DNA of 61,394 bases from Poteriospumella lacustris (lineage: Eukaryota > Sar > Chrysophyceae > Chromulinales > Dinobryaceae). Positions 24,285 to 36,506 of this stretch are shown piece after piece. The notes beneath the pieces were generated by a model. The model was not told the DNA's origin, ran no database searches, and worked only from the letters and a program-made list of their open reading frames with translations. The translations under genes and the position numbers were made by a program. How positions within the stretch are numbered: position 1 is the first letter of the stretch; each line of letters begins with the position of its first letter. The stretch covers positions 44,971-106,364 of the forward strand of contig SMOI01000102.1 of the NCBI GenBank assembly GCA_008000375.1. Reading direction: 5' to 3'.

Positions 24285-24370
24285 ACAACCAGCGACAGCC
24301 AGTGAGAGTCGACTATTTGTCAAATGTCTTCAAACCAACTGTTGTCTCGCAGCAACAAACAAACCAACCC

Positions 24371-24386
24371 GGTGTTTTTCAACACC
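24371..24386 (+). terminator. Histone mRNA 3' stem-loop (H4 copy 2)
   Basis: GGTGTTTTTCAACACC 87 nt after the stop, with GGAAAGAAACC immediately downstream. Confidence 0.85.
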
Positions 24387-24510
24387 ACACTACTCCCATG
24401 GAAAGAAACCTACACCAATACTGTTCTTGATTACTCATGTCAACGATGACACAGCGCCTGCACCGGACAGCAAATCGTTGTCTTTCTTTGTTCGCAAACA
24501 GATTGGAGTC

Positions 24511-25270
24511 AATGTGTTGTGAATCGGCATGTTCCGATGTCTGTAAACAACGTATTCTTGGTAGTCCTAAGGCGTATGAATGCTGCGGGATAAATTTCAA
24601 AGCTTCTTTCCCAATTGTGTTCGCATAGTAGGTTGCAAAGGAGCACGCTATCATAAAACTATGGACAATATCAACAACAGAAGAACAGAACGCGGTTCTT
24701 ACGGAGTTTATCGACATGGAAGCACAAGCAGCTCACCCATTCTTTTGACACGTCTCCTCCAAAATCTTTGATACACCCGTCCTTCAGGCTCAGCAAAGTG
24801 ATCTCTATTTGGCATAGATGGAAAAGTTGATCTCCCGACCTACCTCGGGCAGAAAAGAAGGCACTGAATAGCCTCGGTCAACATTCAATTCAAAATGGGG
24901 TGGGGAGTATATTTCGATACTTGGGATTGGATACAAAATAATGCAGGAAACAGCATGTTGGGTGGGATAATTGATGAAGAAGTACGTGTGCAGAGAAGAA
25001 TCAACGAAAACCAAATCTTTGAAAACACAGCGCCATCAACAAGCGAGTTGGGGCAGAAGGAGAAGAAAACACTAAGGTAGGAAGAAGCAGCCATCGACGA
25101 CGTTCAATGTCGTCATAGAACACTATGCGAAGGTGGCAGCATTGCTAAGTTGCGTAAGGGTTTTGTACAGAAATCATTGATGCGCAACAAATACGTCTGC
25201 GTAGTTTCAGGAATTGAAGAAGCTGGGTTGGCGCGACACACCCAAGCAAGCTGGATGAGCGGCGAACAAG
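24511..25270. other. Intergenic, no secure gene
   Basis: Between the histone duplication and the headpiece gene's 3' end. A 61-codon plus-strand frame (24895-25080) has a protein-like composition but no supporting features. Nothing else was seen. Confidence 0.4.
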
Positions 25271-27410
25271 TTAAAACAAAAGTGCTTTCTTCTTCTGATC
25301 AACTTGTCGCCACTTTGCTTGAGCGTCAAATTCTTGCTTCGTCTTGCCAAACACAGTGGTAAACTCCGCGTCCGCCAGATATCGTTGCAATTCCGTCTGC
25401 TTCAAAACCCCATAATCCTTCCAGAAATTCCTTCGCAGTAACTCATGGTACGAGTAGAGATCTTCTCCATTTGCATCTTGCCCAATGGGCTCTGCGGCGG
25501 AAAGTGACAAGAATGCTTCCTTCGACAGTTTCGCTTGGGACGCATACCGGATCACCAAATCGTCGCCAGCACCACCCGTTGCTTTGCTCACACTGGCAGC
25601 TGATTTCATGCCTGCCGGTTGGTATTGAATGGACCCTGTTGAACGAGACAGTTCCTTCGAAATGACTTCACTGTGCGTTCGTTGCAAAGCTCGGACTGGT
25701 GCAGTTGGACCTGTCACAACAGCAATCGCACTCTCTTTGTCTCCGCCGGAGAAGATCTTCGCCGCCATTTGACGAATCTGCGAGGTCGCATTGGCAACCG
25801 CTTGCAACTCCTCGTCCTTTGACTGGACGTGGCCCGCTGTAAACGATGAATGATGCAATGATTGCTTCAACAGGGAATTGCGATCTCTCGGTGCATTCGA
25901 GTACCCATCGCCACTGCTTGTGTTCAACACCACATTGGCACCGTTGGGGTTTGAGAACGACCGCGGTCGGGCAGACAAATCAAGTGATCCGGCCGACTTC
26001 AGTCCATCTGCATCGTCGTCCAGCTGAATAGAATTCGACCGAGACACAGGCCGAAGCAACAGACCGCCTTCAGGACCTTGATCCTCAACCACTGTTGGTG
26101 ATACTTCCGAATTCGTCGTCACACTCACGGCGACCGCTGGCATGGGCTCCACGGGAACAGAAGGCTTTGGCGAATCCATTTCCTTGGAAGAAGGAGCTGT
26201 CGCTCTGTCGGGAGTGGAAACCACTCCTTCCTTTGCCACAATCGCCGCAATTAACGCAACGGCAGCATCAGCAGCTTTCGAATCGGTTTCCGTCAACGAC
26301 CCGTCCGACAAGTTGTGTACCATACTTCCGGTGGTGGGAAGCTGGCTACGAACGTAAGGACTTGATGTCATCGTCGAAACAGAAGGTGCTGTTTCGGTCG
26401 TGGTGAGCGAAGTGTCATCCGCCAGCGCGTGTTGTGATGATTTGCCGTTGTCTTCGTCTTCGTCTTCTTCCGAATCATCTTCATCGACTTCACGCTCCGA
26501 TATCGTGTCCATCGTGATACGACGTGAGGCAGGACGAGCTGAACTGGGGGACACAGCAGAGTCCAAGAAACTGAAAACATCATGGATATCAGATACGACG
26601 GGCTCGTTGCCTGGTGTTGAGACAGTGCTGCCCGGTGAAAAAGGATGATTTATCGGCGTCGTGACCGCATCGGTAGTGTTGACCTCCAAATGTTTCTTAG
26701 CAGGTGTACCAATCACAGGTGGTTCAGGAACAACTTCAGTTGTTTGTTCATTGCTTGCTGGAACTGATGGCATTGGTCGCGTAACCGCAGGTCCTGCGGC
26801 CGCTCCCAAACCGGCGCCACGACCGGCGCCACCTCTTCCACCTCCACCTCTACCACCAAGTATTCCACCACGTCCACCTCCACCTCCACCTCTTCCTGCA
26901 GTCGATGCAGTTGAGAACTGGGAATTGACAATAGCCTGGCTTCTGGCCTTCAGAATCTCTTCCACTTGGTTTTTCTCGTCAGAGAAGCGGAAGAGATCAA
27001 GAAATTGTTGTGTCTTAGCCTTCGGATCGATTAATCTTGGTCCCACTTGTCCAATCATTTGGATTTTAGTCTTTAAAGATGTCGTAATCTCAAGAATCTT
27101 CAGCAACTGTTCCGAAGAAAATAAGTATGGAAGTTTTGCCTCTTCCAAAACCTTGAGACGTTCTTCGTTCGCTCTATAAACATCTCTCAACGTAAGCAAT
27201 GCATAGGTCACTTGAAAAGTAAAGAACTTACTCTAATGCGGTCAATCGCGCAATGAGATTGCTCAATTCACCAGCAGAGATGGGAGTGCAATCAGATAGG
27301 CTTTCTACTTTCATAGCCGTTGTTTGCAAGTTGCCCGTCTCTAAAGGGTTTGCCTCGATGTTCATCACCGACTTCTGTTTGCTCAATCGACCCACACGTC
27401 CATTCGACAT
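25271..27410 (-). CDS. DUF4476-like protein with RGG region and C-terminal villin headpiece
   Basis: Exon 1 27410-27232 and exon 2 27185-25271 with a short 46-nt intron, 697 residues. Residues ~40-145 are a helical domain with PISAGELSNLIARLTALE, TTSLKTKIQMIG and DPKAKTQQFLDLFRFSDEKN, the pattern of DUF4476. A GRGGGGGGRGG segment (~155-180) follows, then ~400 residues of Ser/Thr/Pro/Asp-rich disorder with SRSNSIQ-type phosphosites. The last ~60 residues are a villin headpiece: LYSYHELLRRNFWKDYG, LQRYLADAEFTTVFG, FDAQAKW and a KKKALLF end, with the conserved core Phe, Trp and Lys positions for F-actin binding. It probably links actin to another partner. A smaller paralogue lacking the headpiece lies at 29802-30509. 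Confidence 0.85.
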
Positions 27411-28093
27411 TGCTGGATAATTCTATTAGCGCGTGGCTGAATACGATCAAATGAAGGGGAACAAATTGTTCAGAAAGAGAAGAAACATGCAGCAGCACGA
27501 ATCGCGGATAAAAAGAGCCAAGACAATAAATGTAACTTGGGTGAATATGATGCCTCGAAACTAACGCAACTCAATTTGTTTACAAGATCGCCACTGCTGT
27601 GAATACTCTAGGAGGCTTGCGCCAGCGATAAAGCAAACACTTCTCACCTAAAATATTCGCCACCTTGCATCGATTGAAAATCGGGTCTAAAGTGTGATGA
27701 TGAGTGACCGTACAAAAAGGCTTCGGTGGGAATGCACCGTATAAGAACTGATGTCCTACTTGTCCCAAAATATGCCAGACTGTCCCAAAAGGGATTGTAC
27801 TTACGGATTCATGAAAGTGCTGTATATGTATGGATGCTACTCCTCGTCACTCCAACAATGATGTGCAACAACAATGCGATGTTGATGAACCAAAACTGAA
27901 ACGCCTTCAGTGGGTTTAAATAGCATTTCGCAGGGCGGAGGTGGGGTTTAAAAGGGAAAGACCTATTTTTCCCAACTGACAAGAAGTCAAACGCACCTTG
28001 TCGTTGATGTTCATTTTTGTCAAGAGGTTCGGCAAAGATGTGGTACGGATCTTGCAGTCGAAACACAATTGAACTTGTTGTGAAAGTCCAAGA
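27411..28093. other. Divergent intergenic region
   Basis: Between the headpiece gene (-) and the acyltransferase gene (+). No gene or clear element was seen. Confidence 0.4.
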
Positions 28094-29468
28094 ATGATCC
28101 GCAACGCTTCTCGTGCTTTTTCCTCTGCTTCCTCGCGAAGAGTCGTGGTTGTTGATGGTGCCAGGTACTGAAACAGTGTAGTTGTTCCACTGCAACGATC
28201 CATTTCATGGTGCTTTGACTTACTGTAGAATCCCTTTCACCATGGGTGGCACGGTTTACGGAGATTACATGGCTGTCGATTTGGCTCGCTTGGCCTTGAA
28301 GGGTCTTATCACCAAGACCGCCATTGACCCCGCGACTGTTGACTATTTGTCCTTGGGTACCGTCATTCAAGAGCCCAAGACTTCGAATATTGCCCGTGAG
28401 GCTGGTATGGGAGCTGGTATTCCTATTTCCGTCCCTTCCCACACTATCTCCCAGGCTTGTATTTCCGCGAATCAGGCCATCACCTCCGGTGCTGAGAAGA
28501 TTCTTTCTGGTCAAGCTGATATTGTCATTGCTGGAGGTGTCGAGACTTTCTCTGATGTCCCCATTCGTTACTCGAAGAACATCAGAAAGAGATTGTTGCA
28601 GTTCCCTAAGGCTTCCAAGAAGGGTCTTCCTGGTATCTTGGGTTTGTTGAAGGGTTTGAAGCCTGGTGACTTCGCCCCTGAAGCCCCTGCCATCGCGAAC
28701 TACACCACTGGCGAGGTCATGGGTCACTCTTCCGACAGACTTGCTGCCAAGTTTGGTGTGAGCCGCAGAGAGCAAGATGAGTTTACCGTTCTCTCCCACC
28801 ATCGTGCGGCCGCTGCTCACAAGGCTGGTTTGTACGACGACGAGTTGATCGCTGTTGATGGTCTGTTGACGGAGAATGGAATCAAGGCGGATACTTCTTT
28901 CGAGAAGGTCTCCAAGTTGCCTCCTGCTTTCATCAAGCCCCATGGAACTCACACTGCTGCGAACTCTTCGTTTTTGACGGACGGTGCTGCTGCTGTTTTG
29001 TTGATGTCCGAAGAGAAGGCCTTGCAACTTGGTTACAAGCCAAAGTCTATCTTGCGCACGTGGACTTACGTCGGTGTTGATCCTTTCGAGGAGCTGCTTT
29101 TGGGCCCAACGTTCGCCACTAAGAAGTGTCTTGATAGTTTGGGACTGACCTTGAAGGATATTGGTGTGATTGAGTTTCACGAGGCCTTCGCTGGTCAAGT
29201 TTTGGCCAACCTTAATGCCATGGAATCCGAGACGTTCGCAAGAGAACGCTGGGGTGGAAAAGCGATTGGCCGCTTTGATTCCAGCATTATGAACACCTTG
29301 GGAGGATCCTTGTCCTTGGGTCACCCCTTCGGTGCTACTGGTGCTCGTTTGGTGACCACTGCCTCCAACCGTCTCCAGCGTGAGAACAAACGCTTTGCCC
29401 TTCTTGCTGCTTGTGCGGATGGTGGATTGGCTCATGGCTGCATCTTGGAGCGTTATGACAACAAGTAA
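28094..29468 (+). CDS. Mitochondrial acetyl-CoA C-acyltransferase (trifunctional protein beta-type thiolase)
   Basis: Exon 1 28094-28164 and exon 2 28229-29468 (64-nt intron), 436 residues. The first exon supplies an Arg/Ser-rich amphipathic leader, MIRNASRAFSSASSRR, typical of mitochondrial import, and runs into VVVVDGAR-IPF across the splice. Thiolase motifs: LGTVIQEPKTSNIAREA, the nucleophilic Cys (~100) in SQACISANQ, IAGGVETFSDVP, GHPFGATGAR with the catalytic His, and CADGGLAHG with the second Cys. The sequence is nearer HADHB than to biosynthetic thiolases. It cleaves 3-ketoacyl-CoA with CoA in fatty-acid beta-oxidation. A 515-codon antisense frame across the gene is a composition artefact. 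Confidence 0.95.
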
Positions 29469-29801
29469 ATTATCGGGTCGGAAATGTGCAACGTGATCAG
29501 CGCTGAGCACTTCAGAACTGTATGTATGTAGAAAAATCTTTACGTAGTCTATGTTGTATTTGTGCATATCATATCATAACAAATAACTGCGGCACAAGTC
29601 AGGTTGGTTTTCTCTGTTCTCTCACGCATTTAGTGTTTCCTTCTCCTCAAGCACCACCACCACCACCACCAACTGTCATCGATGTGAGAAATAACATCAA
29701 AGAATTAAAAATTAAAGATGGAATAAATCAGCTCTAAACAAAACAAACAAAAGTGAGCCATGAAAACAATCGTCAGCTAAGGATGTGGTAATGGGTGAAA
29801 T
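29469..29801. other. Convergent 3' region
   Basis: Between the acyltransferase (+) and the DUF4476-like gene (-). A short CAC repeat at 29656-29670; no gene seen. Confidence 0.4.
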
Positions 29802-30509
29802 TTATCCTGAACTGAACGGTTTCCGGCTAACGGCAATGTCTTGATCTTCTTCCAATGACGCAGCAACCGCTGATGATGCTGATGCTGACATTTCACTGCT
29901 TTCTAATGAAGGTCTTTGGCTACCTCCACGCCCGGCTCCTCTACCACGTCCACCCCCTCGACCTGCGGCCAACATTCCCCCACCTCTGGCAAATGTTGCG
30001 CCAGTTACGGCCTGAATTCTAGTTTTGAATGCTTCTTCAACAACATCCTTATCTTCTGCATACCTGAACAAGCTGGTCACTTGTTCTAAGCCCGCTTTCG
30101 GGTCCGAAACTCTTGGTGCAGTTCCTGTGATCATCGCAAGTTTTGTCTTGATTGAAGTGGTCACATTGAGTAATCGAATAAGGTCTGCGCATGTAAACAT
30201 AAATGGTTGCTTTTCACGTTCAAGTGCATCAAGGATGCTCTGATTATCACTACAGAAATGCATGAACTCCGTTACCATGACCGGCTCATTCGAGAACAAG
30301 TGAACAACGTCTTACCCCAGTGCTTGAAGGCGTTCGCACATTTCTTTAAGTTCTTGTGTAGAAATAGGTCTGGTTTCAGAGAGTTTCACCGATTTTAATT
30401 GTCCTGCGGCCGCAGATACAGCTGCATCCTCCTCCAAAGGATTTGATATCACCGCCACTGCGGAGCCTCTCCTACTGGATTGGCGAACACGATCCTCCAA
30501 ACTGTGCAT
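29802..30509 (-). CDS. Short DUF4476-like protein with RGG region
   Basis: Exon 1 30509-30316 and exon 2 30249-29802 (66-nt intron), 213 residues. The same domain as the 25271 gene: RPISTQELKEMCERLQALG, TTSIKTKLAMITG, PRVSDPKAG, VTSLFRYAEDKDVVEE, then an RGGGMLAAGRGGGRGRGAGRGG tract (about residues 150-175). It ends after a short Ser/Ala-rich tail, without the villin headpiece. The splice G|T-GAT restores L-G-D-N. The RGG tract suggests RNA or methyltransferase interaction by analogy only. It and its larger paralogue flank the acyltransferase gene about 3 kb apart. Confidence 0.8.
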
Positions 30510-31103
30510 TTTTATTCAAGATGTATGTGGGTCCTTTCGATTCTCTTACTATTGAAGAACTTTCGTGTTGAGTCGATTTTCTTGCAAAAAATCTATGAAG
30601 CAATCGGTTGCGAATCGGCTGCTTCGGGGATGACAGCTTCTCAACAAATGCAAAATGTGACAATCAACTACAAAACCGAAGAACAATCTCGTACGAAGCA
30701 CACACACACACAGTGAGAACCAAACGATTCCAGCGAACAATGGAAATAATCTTTTTATGTTGTAAACATCGACGACAAAGTCAACAACGAAAAGGAGGAG
30801 GATGCATGAAACATCCACAGTTTGACTGGACCACGCACACTCGGTCGCGGGCTTTTTGAGAGGGAATCGTGCGATGTCTTCGTGGGATAGGCGAAGGAGC
30901 AGCTCTTCTTATGTCATCGGCGAAAAAGTGAAAGGATACTTCTACCATTCCTATCTGCTATCAATGCAATCCACCTAACTACTGCACCAAGATAGACACA
31001 AAGTGGAAGTCGTGGGGTGAAAAGATTCGAAGTACGCATTTCATTGATTTTGCCGCTTGTTCTCTTTCTTGCACGTCACAAAGACTTTATCACACAAACA
31101 AGA
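30510..31103. other. Divergent intergenic region
   Basis: Between the short DUF4476-like gene (-) and the F-BAR-like gene (+). A short CA repeat near 30701-30712; no gene seen. Confidence 0.4.
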
Positions 31104-32747
31104 ATGAACGAGTGGGCATCGAAGTTATTGTCGCCTTTACAAGGCATATCAGATCGGAACAAGGCTGATTTCGATCAATTTATCGTTGAAGTAAGTGATG
31201 GGTGATTGATTAAGCTTATTTTTCTTGCACTCAAATTTTGCATCGGTCCTCAGGTGAACAATGACCAACTGGAACAGATGTACTTCCATAAGGAGCTCAA
31301 TGTGGAAGCAGAATGCCGTCCAACTTTCGATCAATTGAGCATCGAGCGAATTGTCGATGAAACCCAAAAGACGTTGTCGACATTGAAATCCTTGGAGACG
31401 ATATTGGGCGAACGTTATGGAGGGTTTTCATCGCTAAACAGCAGCCTTCTGAAAGCTCGAGCGTCGTTTGAAGGGTTCGAAACCACCGAAGGCACGTTAA
31501 AACTTGCGGCTGATGCCTTTTACATTTTTTCGGAACAGGTAATGACTGGATGTGGAATATACGAACGACGTTTGTGCTCATAACACATGTACTCAATCAA
31601 CGCTGCAGGAATCCGCTCAATCGAAACAACAAATATTTCTGAGCGACTTGAAAACATCGATCAACCAAATTCGATACGATGCGCAAAGAAAGTTATCGGA
31701 CTATCAAAAGGAAATCACCAATGCCGAACGGGATGTTGCTACCTCAGAAAAGAAGCTGGGCAAAAGCAAAGAAGCCCAAGAGAAAGGATTCGAATACAGA
31801 AATAAGTACGACAAAAAAACGCTGTCGTCATACATAATCGCTGTCATTTGAACATCCCCTCTGACGCCACCACTGTGAAACTGTATATAGACTCGAAGCG
31901 TTTGAGTTGGATGGATTGCTCCACAATGTTCGAGGGAAATCAAAGAATCCGACAGAAACGAAGAAGGAGTTAGATGACATGGCAGCTCGTCTCGAAAAGG
32001 ATGTACGCGATGATATTCAACATTTGCTGGCCGCAATCACCAAACGCGATCAAGTGTTGTCGGCCAGTCGAAGAGCGTTTCAAAAGCTCAATCGTGATTG
32101 CAAACGAACTATCTTTTATACGTTGCGCAAGATTGTGGACAAAGAAAAGGACTTTTTGGAAACCCGCCGCATTATCCTCGAAAAGTTCGAACAAAACGTG
32201 GCCCAAGTCGACATTGAATCCGATTTGAATGATTTCATTGACAATTACCGCATGGAAGACGGTGGATTGAGTATGCAAGCACGGGCATTGAGCTTGTTGG
32301 AGGATTTATCCCCACAATTGCAGGGCAATGTGCCGTCCAGTGCCCCGTCGCCATCATCGTCGACACCCCAACGCGTGGGCAGTTTTGCCGATTCTCCTCC
32401 TCCTCCTAACCCTCCTCTTCCTCCTACCGGCATCCCTCCCACCGAAGCCACGCCCAGTGCGACAGGCAAACGAAGTGGCAGTCTACTGGGTGGCGCCTTG
32501 TCGGCGATGTCCAGCATGATCAATAGTTCCTCGTCATCCAGCAGCTCAGTGAGCACCACGACTGCGCATCATCATTTTTCTCCCCATATGAACTTCCCCA
32601 CCGGTACCATTATCTCTCCCAGCAACAATGCAGCTGCTACCCAACCATCCTCGACGATCAATAACGCGGGAACCACGTTTCCTTCGTGGGAATTTGCCGC
32701 GTATTTGTCACAAGTCTTCTATGACACTGGAGATACCTCGTCAGCGG

Positions 32748-32783
<36 letters not shown>

Positions 32784-33811
32784 ACAACAACAACAACAAC
32801 AAAGCCAGCAGTGTATCCGACCCAGATACCACTGCAGAACAACCAGCATCACCCCCTTCCTCCTCCTCATCAGCCGCAAATGCTTCAACGGACGGTGGTG
32901 CCCATGGGGATGATCAACTCATCAAGACGATGCATCGTCGAGCGCGGGTGCAACCGAATTTGCGTATTCAATTTCATGATGTGAAAACCATGGGCGAACA
33001 AGAGTTCGTGAAAATTGAAGCGAATCGTGCATTATCTGAAGCCGTCGAATGGTTGGTAACAGCGGTTCAAACCAAACGTGGACGTGACAGTTTCATCACG
33101 GAACTGAATCAATTTCGTAGCCGCAAAGTCGAATTAGGTGGTGGGTTTGATGCCTTAGGTGTGGTCTTGTGGAAAACGTTGTCGTTTTGTCAAGATCAAA
33201 ATGACGTCCACAATTCCAAAATCATTATGATGTTGAGTCAAACCTTTTATCGCTTCCGACCGAAGAATGGCAAACCAACCAGCCAGGAAGCGTCCACTGA
33301 CGGTGCGAGTGGTAAAAAGCCACAAGTTGACGACGACGATGACGAGGACGAGGACGCACCCAAACGTGGGGTGGAATTCCGTGAGTATATCAAAGAAAAG
33401 CTGATGGGTCATCCGATTTGGGAAGATGGGAACTTTTGGGAACAAGCCTTGTGGCAGTGTGCGATCGAACAGGTAACGTTTGCTGTTGATATGGTGTGGT
33501 GTGATTGCTTGTGTGATTGCTTGTGTGATTGTTTGTGTCTCATCTGTGTCTATGCTGCTCGTTCTCTGTCACAGTTGCAAACGATTCCGTATGAGAAGCC
33601 ATGGTATGAAATGGAGAAAGACAGTCGCAATGAGACCGTACGACGTGTACACGACGTGCTCTTTAGTCAAGTGATGGCGATTATCCATTCGATGATGGAG
33701 TTAGGATGTCAACAACGACAAACGCGAGAGTTCTTGTATCGGATGTGTGTCGTCCATCAGTTGACGGAGGGTCAGCGACAGCAGTTATTGGCCATGGTTT
33801 TGAAGCGATGA
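31104..33811 (+). CDS. F-BAR-like coiled-coil protein with SBF2-like C-terminal domain
   Basis: Five exons: 31104-31190, 31254-31538, 31609-31805, 31891-33472 and 33575-33811 (introns 63, 70, 85 and 102 nt), 795 residues. Residues ~1-310 are helical coiled coil with long charged heptads (LSDYQKEITNAERDVATSEK, KELDDMAARLEKDVRDD), like an F-BAR membrane-curvature domain. A disordered Pro/Ser/Asn stretch follows, with poly-Pro patches suited to SH3/WW binding and an Asn repeat near 32757-32801. The C-terminal ~280 residues (IEANRALSEAVEWLVTA, EALWQCAIEQ...PYEKPWYEMEKD, MMELGC) resemble the SBF2 domain of MTMR13/KIAA0513-type proteins. Probably a membrane-trafficking or endocytic adaptor. The last intron has no in-frame stop and a length divisible by three. 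Domain names are by pattern and should be checked. Confidence 0.78.
32757..32801. repeat. (AAC/AGC)n trinucleotide repeat, poly-Asn/Ser coding
   Basis: An imperfect AAC-rich run in exon 4 of the F-BAR-like gene, encoding mostly Asn with interspersed Ser. Confidence 0.85.
33499..33534. repeat. Intronic 12-bp tandem repeat, three copies
   Basis: GTGTGATTGCTT three times (last copy GTGTGATTGTTT) inside the final intron of the F-BAR-like gene. Confidence 0.9.
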
Positions 33812-34354
33812 CCTCTCATTGGTGTCTCCCATCACTCACTCCCGTTGGACGACCGCGTCCTTCGTGGTGGTTCCCACGTGGTCGCTACTGGGCCAATACA
33901 GACGGAAAGACCGTGATTGACTATCGAGATGGGCTGCTCTTAATTGTGCGAACCCGTGAGAGAGAGAGTGAACGAGTGAACCCGTCTGTGTGTTCCGAAG
34001 TAGCTGTTGGCCGTGTTTTGTGTTATAAATAAATTTTCTCGTTTTCTTTTTGAGAAGTGGTAGTCGTTGTGCCCGCCGGTACATGTGTGTTGAGGTAGTT
34101 AGAACAGTTGGAGATTGGAGATTGGAGGGAAGTGTTTGCTGTTCAAGAAATATCGGTACAAGTATCTTGGATCAACATTCTCGCTATAGTCACACAGTTC
34201 ATAGAGATATAGGTACGTTGTAGGTGGGTGGAAATTGCATTTCCATGCTTCGCTCAGGTGACAGGTGACCATCGAACCTATCAATCAACGCCTTCATCAC
34301 TCCACTTCCAATGACATATCTATCTTTTTGTGGGTACAAGTTCCTTTTGACACG
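33812..34354. other. Intergenic, tandem genes
   Basis: 3' end of the F-BAR-like gene and 5' region of the pyrophosphorylase gene. AATAAA at 34028-34033 (within TATAAATAAATTTTC) is a plausible polyadenylation signal. No gene seen. Confidence 0.45.
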
Positions 34355-35886
34355 ATGGAGTTTTCAGCGCTGAAGAGTCTTTTAGATGCAACTGGGCAAG
34401 CCCATGTCTATGAGCAAACTGGCTGTTTGGACGATCCCAACCACCCTGTCTCTCAACAGGTTTGTCACGTTGTTTTGACTGTGATTTCCTCTTCATTGAA
34501 CTGAATAAACAATGCTACTTTGGGTGATAGTTACGCAAGCTGAGCGTGAAAGACTCGCTGCAGAACTTCCAGGCGGCACAGCAAGAGACATGCAAAGCCG
34601 ATTCTACGTTTGAGCCAGTGAAGAACGTCATTCACGCGAAGTCATTGTCTCATTTACAAGACCATTTGTATCGCAACGCTGCTTTGAATGCTATCAAGGC
34701 TGGATTAGTGGCGGCGGTCATCATGTCCGGTGGTCAAGGTACCCGTCTGGGCTTCAACGGTCCCAAGGGTATCTATGACATTCTGTTGCCCTCACACAAG
34801 AGTATCTTCCAGTTGCATATGGAACGATTGTCGAAGGTGCGCCTCTTAGTCGCCGATACGAACAATGGGGTGTTGCCGTCGTTGCCGGTGTACATCATGA
34901 CCAGCGACATGAATCACCACCAAATCCAACACTTCTTCGAAAGCCACAACTATTTCAATTATCCCAAGGAAGACATTGTCTTTTTCGAACAAGGGCTGGA
35001 ACCTTGCTTTACCTTTGATGGTAAAATCATTGTGGAGAATCCCCACAGCTTGTCCTTGGCACCGGATGGCAATGGGGGTGTCTACAAGGCCCTGCGTTTC
35101 TCGGGTAGTATCGATGACATGCAACGTCGTGGGGTGCAACATTTGCATATCTATGGCATTGACAATGTCTTGACGAAGGCCGTGGACCCCTTGTTCATGG
35201 GTATTTGCATCGATCGCAAGGTGGAAGTCGGCAACAAGGTCGTATGGCGGGCACACAAGGGCGAGAAAGTCGGCGTCTCGGCGGAATTGCGTGGCGCCTT
35301 GCATATCTTGGAATACTCAGAGATTCCCCCTCATTTAGCGGAAACCGAAGATGCCGAAGGAAAACTTCTCTTTGGTGCGGCCAACATTTGCAATCATTAT
35401 TTGAGTGTGGATTTCTTGGTGCAACGTGTGCTGCCGTCGTTGTCGGGGACGTATCACATTGCGAAGAAGAAGATTCCGTTTTACGACCCCGTGACACAAA
35501 CGACGGTTCACCCAACGACCCCCAATGGGGTGAAGTTGGAAATGTTTATTTTCGATGTTTTCCCGTTGGCGACGTCGTGGACAGTCGTAGAAGTGGCCCG
35601 CGACGATGAGTTTGCCCCCGTGAAGAATGAACCCGGCAACGTGGCTGATTCCCCTGATACGGCACGTTTGTTGCTTCATCGTCAAGCACGTCGATGGTTG
35701 ACATCGGTTGGGGCTGTGTTACCAAGAACCGACGCGGAGGAAGAAGCAGCAGTGCAGGCAACGGGTACCTTCCCTGTGGAATGGTTGTATGAGGTGTCGC
35801 CCCTGTTGTCGTATGAAGGCGAGAACTTGGACGTCTTTGCGGGAGTGACGGTGCAGCCGGGGTACATCACGTCGCTGCCACTGTAA
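34355..35886 (+). CDS. UAP1: UDP-N-acetylglucosamine (HexNAc) pyrophosphorylase
   Basis: Exon 1 34355-34459 and exon 2 34531-35886 (71-nt intron), 486 residues, near the eukaryotic UAP length. The uridine-binding signature MSGGQGTRLGFNGPKG (~100) is intact, followed by MTSDMNHHQIQHFF, LAPDGNGGVYKAL, HIYGIDNVL and GVKLEMFIFDVFP, all in the order of UAP1/AGX1. It makes UDP-GlcNAc from UTP and GlcNAc-1-phosphate in the cytosol, feeding N-glycans, GPI anchors and any chitin-like wall. I start at MEFSALKSLLD because the upstream frame has no family-like sequence. Confidence 0.95.
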
Positions 35887-36506
35887 ACGCCACGTACGTA
35901 CGCTTCGTTTGCGTTGGCTGGCTTTGTTGTTTTGTTTCGTTTCGTTCTTCTGTCCCGTTTCAGATATCACCGCACAACGCTACCAGGCCGTTTAGTGTGC
36001 GTGGTATTGTCTCCCCTCTATCGGTCGTCGTCCTCTTCTTCTGTAGGAATAGTCGCTAGGGCGCCCTTTCCCTCCTTGATGTTTCTTCGCTCGTGGTGAT
36101 CGTTCGATAGTCCATCGCTGGAGAGGGGGCCCACTTTGTAGTTTAGCATCTCTTCTCAACTCCCTCTCCCTTTTCTTCTCTTTGGTTTCATATTTTCTTT
36201 GCAATTGGCTTTTCTCTGTTTGCCTCGTTTGCCCTGTTGGGTGGTCCTTGACGGGGATGTCGGCCACCCAAACGGTATATGATATGCTTCTTCCACTGCT
36301 TCTGTAGTTTGCTTCGTATCGATAACCACACAAAAACACAATCGTTAACAACTACGCTGTTGAGAAGCATTCGCGACACACAGGGGTTCGTTGTTACCCA
36401 CTGTACACCAAGGGAATATGAGGTGTTCGGTTGTTGGAGATTTAGAACATTGTATTACATATATTGCCCATTCAATTTGTTCAAAAACGCAGCGTTTTGG
36501 TTCTTT
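35887..36506. other. Intergenic, no gene
   Basis: 3' flank of UAP1. TTTCG/TTTTG-rich; no gene seen. Confidence 0.4.

Noticed and set aside
24895-25080. 61-codon frame starting MGWGVYFDTWDW
   Set aside because: It lacks any family resemblance, splice evidence or neighbouring support; it is mentioned in the intergenic entry only.
28020-29567. 515-codon antisense frame over the acyltransferase gene
   Set aside because: The sense strand encodes a highly conserved thiolase with all catalytic motifs; the antisense frame is a by-product of its codon use.
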